Below are positions 58,840 through 64,000 of a DNA stretch of 64,000 nt, in pieces. The stretch is taken from the NCBI RefSeq assembly GCF_051020975.1, contig NC_135038.1, positions 308,001-372,000 on the forward strand. Direction: 5' to 3'. The DNA is from Osmia lignaria lignaria (Eukaryota > Arthropoda > Insecta > Hymenoptera > Megachilidae). Made by a program: the position numbers and the translations under genes. Position 1 is the first letter of the stretch; each line of letters opens with the position of its first letter. The notes beneath the pieces were generated by a model. It did not search any database. It saw only the letters and a program-made list of their open reading frames with translations, and was not told the DNA's origin.

Positions 58840-61754
58840 GCACTATATCTACATTCGATATAATGGAATATACTGATTCATTCCCACAGATCAATGTACA
58901 TTTAATAGCCATATCATTAGTACCATATCTACATTAGATATGTAATGTACATTTAATAACAATATCATTATTACTATATCTACATTATGTATAATGTCAT
59001 ATACAGATTCATTCCCACAGATCAATGTACATTAAATAGCAATATCATTAGTAGTATATCTACATTACATATGCAATGTACAATTAATAACAATATCATT
59101 ATTACCAATTCTACATTGGATATAATGTGATATCCTGATTATTACCCAGAGATCAATGTACATTTAATGACAATATCATTAGTACTATATCTACATCCGA
59201 AATAATGTAATATACTGATTCATTCCCACAGATCAATATACCTTTAATAACCATATCATTAGTACTATATCTACATTCGACATAATGTAATATACTGATT
59301 CATTCCCACAGACCAATGCACCTTTAATATCAATATCATTAGCACTACATCTACATTCCATATAATGTAATATACTGATTCATTCCCACAGACCAATGCA
59401 CCTTTAATAACAATATCATTAGCACTATATCTACAATCGATATAACGTAATATACTGATTCATTCCCACAGATATGTACATATAATAACCATATCATTAG
59501 TACCATACCAACATTCGATATAATGTAATATACTGATGGATTCCCACAGATCAATGCACCTTTCATAACAATATCATTAGCACTATATCAACATTAGATA
59601 TAATGTAATATACTGATTCATTCCCACAGAACAATATACCTTTAATAACCATATCATTAGCACTATATCTACATTCGATATAAGGTAATATACTGATTCA
59701 TTCCCACAGATCAATGTTCCTTTAATAACAATATCATTAGCACTATATCTACATACGATATAATGTAGTACACAGATTCCTTCCCACAGATCAATGTGCC
59801 TTTAATAACGATATCATTAGCACTATATCTACATTCGATATAATGTAATATACTGATTCATTCCCACAGATCAATGTACATTTCATAACCATATCATTAT
59901 TACTATATCTACATTAGATATAATTTCATATACAGATTCATTCCCACTGATCAATGTACATTTAATAACAATATCATTATTACTATATCTACATTAGATA
60001 TAATTTCATATACAGATTCATTCCCACTGATCAATGTACATTTAATAACAATATCATTATTACTATATCTACATTAGACGCAATTTCATATACAGATTCA
60101 TTCCCACTGATCAATGTACATTTAATAGCAACATCATTAGTAGCATATCTACATTACATACGTAATGTACAATTAATAACAATATCATTATTACCATATC
60201 TACATTAGATATAATGTAATATACTGATTGATCCCCAAAGATCAATGTACATTTAATGACAATATCCTTAGTACTATATCTACATTCGATATAATGTAAT
60301 ATACTGATTCATTCCCACATATCAATATACCTTTAATAACCATATCATTAGTACTATATCTACATTCGATATAATGTAATATACTGATTCATTCCCACTG
60401 GTCAATGTACATTTAATAACAACATCATTAGTAGTATATCTACATTCGATATAATGTAATGTACTTATTCATTCCCACAGACCAACATACCTTTAATAAC
60501 CATATCATTAGCACCATATCTACATTAGATATAATGTAATATACTGATTCATTCTCACAGGTCAATATACCTTTAAAAACCATATCATTAGCACTATATC
60601 TACATTCGATATAATGTAATATAGTGATTCATTCCCACAGATCAATGTACAATTAATAACAATATTATTATCACCATATCCACATTAGATATAATGTAAT
60701 ATACTGATTGATCCCCAAAGATCAATGTACAATTAATAACAATATCATTATTACCATATCTACATTAGGTATAATGTCATATACAGATTCATTCCCACAG
60801 ATCAATGTACACTAAATAGCAATATCATTAGTAGTATATCTACATTACATATGTAATGTACAATTAATAACAATATCATTATTACCAATTCCACATTAGA
60901 TATAATGTAATATCCTGATTATTACCCAGAGATCAATGTACGTTTAATAACAATATCATTAGCACTATATCTACATTCGATATAATGTATTATACTGATT
61001 CATTCCCACAGATCAATGTACATTTAATAACAATATCATTATTACTATATCCACATTCGATATAATGTAATATACTGATGGATTTCCACAGATAAATGCA
61101 CCTTTCATAACAATATCATTAGCACTATATCTACATTTGATATAATGTAATATACTGATTCATTCCCACTGATCAATGTACATTTAATAACAATATCATT
61201 AGTAGTATATCTACGTTACATACGTAATGGACATTTAATAACAATATCATTGTTACTATATCTACATTAGATATAATTTCGTATACTGATTCATTCCCAT
61301 TGATCAATGTACATTTAATAACAATATCATTAGTAGTATATCTACGTTACATACGTAATGGACATTTAATAACAATATCATTGTTACTATATCTACATTA
61401 GATATAATTTCGTATACTGATTCATTCCCACTGATCAATGTACATTTAATAACAACATCATTAGTAGTATATCTACATTACATACGTAATGTACAATTAA
61501 TAACAATATTATTATCACCATATCTACATTAGATATAATGTAATATACTGATTCATTCCCACAGATCAATATACCTTTAAGAACCATATCATTAGTACTA
61601 TATCTACATTCGATATATTGTAATATACTGATTCATTCCCTCAGATCAATGTGTCTTTAATAACAATATCATTAGCACTATATCTACATTCGATATATTG
61701 TAATATACTGATTCATTCCCACAGACCAATGCACCTTTAATAACAGTATCATTA
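58840..61754 (+). repeat. 2915-bp tandem duplication, copy 2
   Basis: Differs from copy 1 by isolated bases only, for example ACATACGATATAATG near 59754 (copy 1 CATTCGATA) and GATTTCCACAG near 61081 (copy 1 GATTCCCACAG). Similarity extends to about 61776. Confidence 0.9.
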
Positions 61755-64000
61755 GCACTATATCTACATTCGATATAACGTAATATACAGATTCATTCCC
61801 ACAGATATGTACATATAATAACCATATCATTAGTACCATACCCACATTCGATATAATGTAATATACTGATGGATACCCACAGATCAATGTACATTTAATA
61901 ACCATATCATTAGTACCATATCTACATTAGATATGTAATGTACATTTAATAACAATATCATTATTAACAATTCTACATTAGATATGATGTAATATCCTGA
62001 TTATTACGCGGAGATCAATGTACCTTTAATAACAATATCATTAGCACTATATCTACATTCGATATAAGGTAATATACTGATTCATTGCCACTGATCAATG
62101 TACATTTAATAACAACATCATTAGTAGTATATCTACATTACATACGTAATGTACAATTAATAACAATATTATTATCACCATATCTACATTAGATATAATG
62201 TAATATAATGATTGATCCCCAAAGATCAATGTACATTTAATAACAATATCATTAGTACTAAATCTACATTCGATATAATGTAATATACTGATTCATTCCC
62301 ACAGATCAATGTACCTTTAATAACAGTATCATTAGCACTATATCTACATACGATATAATGTAGTATACAGATTCCTTCCCACAGATCAATGTGCCTTTAA
62401 TAACAATGTCATTAGCACTATATCTACATTCGATATAATGTAATATACTGATTCATTCCCACAGATCAATGTACATTTCATAAAAATATCATTAGCATCA
62501 TATCTACAGTAGATATGTAATGTACATTTAGTAACAATATCATTATTACTATATCTACATTAGGTATACTGTCATATACAGATTCATTCCCACAGATCAA
62601 TGTACATTTCATAGCAATATCATTAGTAGTATATCTACATTACATATGTAATGTACAATTAATAACAATATCATTATTACTAATTCTACATTAGATATAA
62701 TGTAATATCCTGATTATTACCCAGAGATCAATGTACCTTTAAGAACAATATCATTAGCACTATATCTACATTCGATATAATGTAATATACTGATTCATTC
62801 CCACAGATCAATGTACATTTAATAACCATATCATTAGTACCATATCTACAATAGATCTGTAATGTACATTTAATAACAATATCATTATTACTATATCTAC
62901 ATTAGATATAATGTAATATACTGGATGATCCCCAAAGATCAATGTACATTAAATGACAATATTATTATCACCATATCTACATTAGATATAATGTAATATA
63001 CTGATTCATTCCCACAGATCAATATATTTAATAACCATATCAGTAGTACTATATGTACATTCGATATAATGTAATATACTGATTCATTCCCACAGATCAA
63101 TATACCTTTAATAACCATATCATTAGTACTATATCTACATTCGATATAATGTAATGTACTGATTCATTCCCACAGTCCAATGCACCTTTAATAACAATAT
63201 CATTAGCACTATATCTACATTCGATATAACGTAATATACTGATTCACTCCCACAGATCAATGTGCCTTTAATAACAATATCATTAGCACTATATCTACAT
63301 TCGATATATTGTAATATACTGATTCATTCCCACAGACCAATGCACCTTTAATAACAATATCATTAGCACTATATCTACATTCGATATAACGTAATATACT
63401 GATTCATTCCCACAGATATGTACATATAATAACCATATCATTAGTACCATACACACATTCGATATAATGTAATATACTGATGGATACCCACAGATCAATG
63501 TACATTTAATAACCATATCATTAGTACCATATCTACATTAGATATGTAATGTACATTTAATAACAATATCATTATTACCAATTCTACATTAGATATGATG
63601 TAATATCCTGATTATTACGCAGAGATCAATGTACCTTTAATAACAATATCATTAGCACTATATCTACATTCGATATAATGTAATATACTGATTCATTCCC
63701 ATAGATCAATGTACATTTAATAACCATATCATTAGTACTATACCTACATTCGATATAACGTAATACACTGATTCATTCCCACAGATCAATGTACATTTAA
63801 TAACAATATCATTATTACTATATCTACATTAGATATAATGTAATATACTGGATGATCCCCAAAGATCAATGCACATTAAATGACAATATCATTAGTACTA
63901 TATCTACATTCGATATAATGTAATATACTGATTCATTCCCACAGATCAATGTGCCTTTAATAACAATATCATTAGCACTGTATCTACATTCGATATAATG
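61755..64000 (+). repeat. Right-edge satellite segment, moderately diverged
   Basis: Two 78-bp modules (61684-61905 and 63295-63516) lie 1611 bp apart, each followed by a 51-bp AGATATGTAATG monomer and an ATATCCTGATTATTACGC monomer (GCGGAG near 62009, GCAGAG near 63619). Private variants include ATAGATCTGTAATG (62854) and CTGGATGATCCCC. The array continues past the window edge at 64000. Confidence 0.85.

Larger units (their letters stand above)
641..64000 (+). repeat. Tandem satellite array, ~80-bp monomer, head to tail
   Basis: The whole stretch repeats with an 80-bp period. Landmarks recur in fixed order: TATCTACATT, CGATATAATG or AGATATAATG, TAATATACTG, ATTCATTCCC, ACAGATCAAT, GTACCTTTAA or GTACATTTAA, TAACAATATC, ATTAGCACTA. 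All copies lie in the same orientation; I found no inverted block. Monomers of 78, 51 and occasionally 81 bp are interspersed at fixed places. At the 75-bp mean monomer size of the HOR, the array holds roughly 840 monomers (estimate). No gene, RNA gene or transposon interrupts it. It begins sharply near 641 and runs off the right edge, so the true length is unknown. Confidence 0.98.

Noticed and set aside
641..64000. CRISPR array
   Set aside because: Repeats are contiguous and about 80 bp with no unique spacers; the 20-40 bp repeat/spacer alternation is absent.
641..64000. CENP-B box
   Set aside because: TTCGATATAATG matches the first half of the mammalian box (TTCGnnnnA) but the CGGG half is missing in every monomer.
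641..64000. tRNA-like B box (GGTTCATTCC in ATAATGGTTCATTCCC monomers)
   Set aside because: It lacks one base of the consensus GGTTCGANTCC, and no A box, tRNA fold or terminator run accompanies it.
641..64000. Bacterial -10-like TATAATG in each monomer
   Set aside because: AT-rich coincidence; the setting is eukaryotic satellite with no -35, RBS or gene downstream.
641..64000. Telomeric repeats, or inverted blocks within the array
   Set aside because: I found no TTAGGG/TTAGG-type tract and no stretch with monomers on the opposite strand.

Overview
This window is almost entirely one tandemly repeated satellite DNA. From about 641 to the right edge (64000) I see a head-to-tail array on one strand, built from AT-rich monomers of about 80 bp (a representative monomer has 22 G/C in 80 bases). 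It contains no gene, RNA gene or inserted mobile element that I can recognise. Only the first ~640 bases are non-satellite: more GC-rich, single-copy within the window, with a TATA-like box, an initiator-like CAGT ~30 bp downstream and a later AATAAA. They could be the promoter-bearing part of an LTR-type retroelement, but no coding sequence is present to prove it. Such an array points to a eukaryotic nuclear genome, in a centromeric, pericentromeric or subtelomeric heterochromatic block. I cannot name the species.

Three monomer lengths build the array. The common form is 80 bp. A 78-bp form lacks two bases after the CAGAT core. A 51-bp short form has lost 29 bp, including the conserved TGATTCATTCCCACAGATCA stretch, and in its best copies carries a perfect 20-bp palindrome. 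The monomers are arranged in higher-order repeats (HORs). The clearest is an 18-monomer unit of exactly 1351 bp (fourteen 80-mers, one 78-mer, three 51-mers) repeated from about 36996 to 48414. Some units are 1431 bp because monomer 1 is doubled. Units of 1351+1351+1431 form a 4133-bp super-repeat present twice in tandem (38347-42479 and 42480-46612).

Layout: 1-640 flank; 641-2880 mixed array; 2881-11158 a ~4.6-kb tandem duplication whose second copy lacks 876 bp; 11159-13844 mixed; 13845-17262 two copies at 1782-bp spacing; 17263-20699 mixed; 20700-26095 two 2698-bp copies; 26096-28700 mixed; 28701-31620 two 1460-bp copies; 31621-36995 mosaic leading into the HOR; 36996-48414 HOR units U1-U8; 48415-55924 the most heterogeneous stretch, including a patch matching HOR sequence 14-18 kb away; 55925-61754 two 2915-bp copies; 61755-64000 more diverged array running off the edge. 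The nested, near-identical, different-length duplications are what repeated unequal exchange or amplification would leave.

All open reading frames in the array look spurious. They survive mainly where 78-bp or 51-bp monomers (both multiples of three) keep the frame open. Block boundaries were read by eye and are good to about 10-20 bp; offsets between copies were obtained from shared landmark variants.
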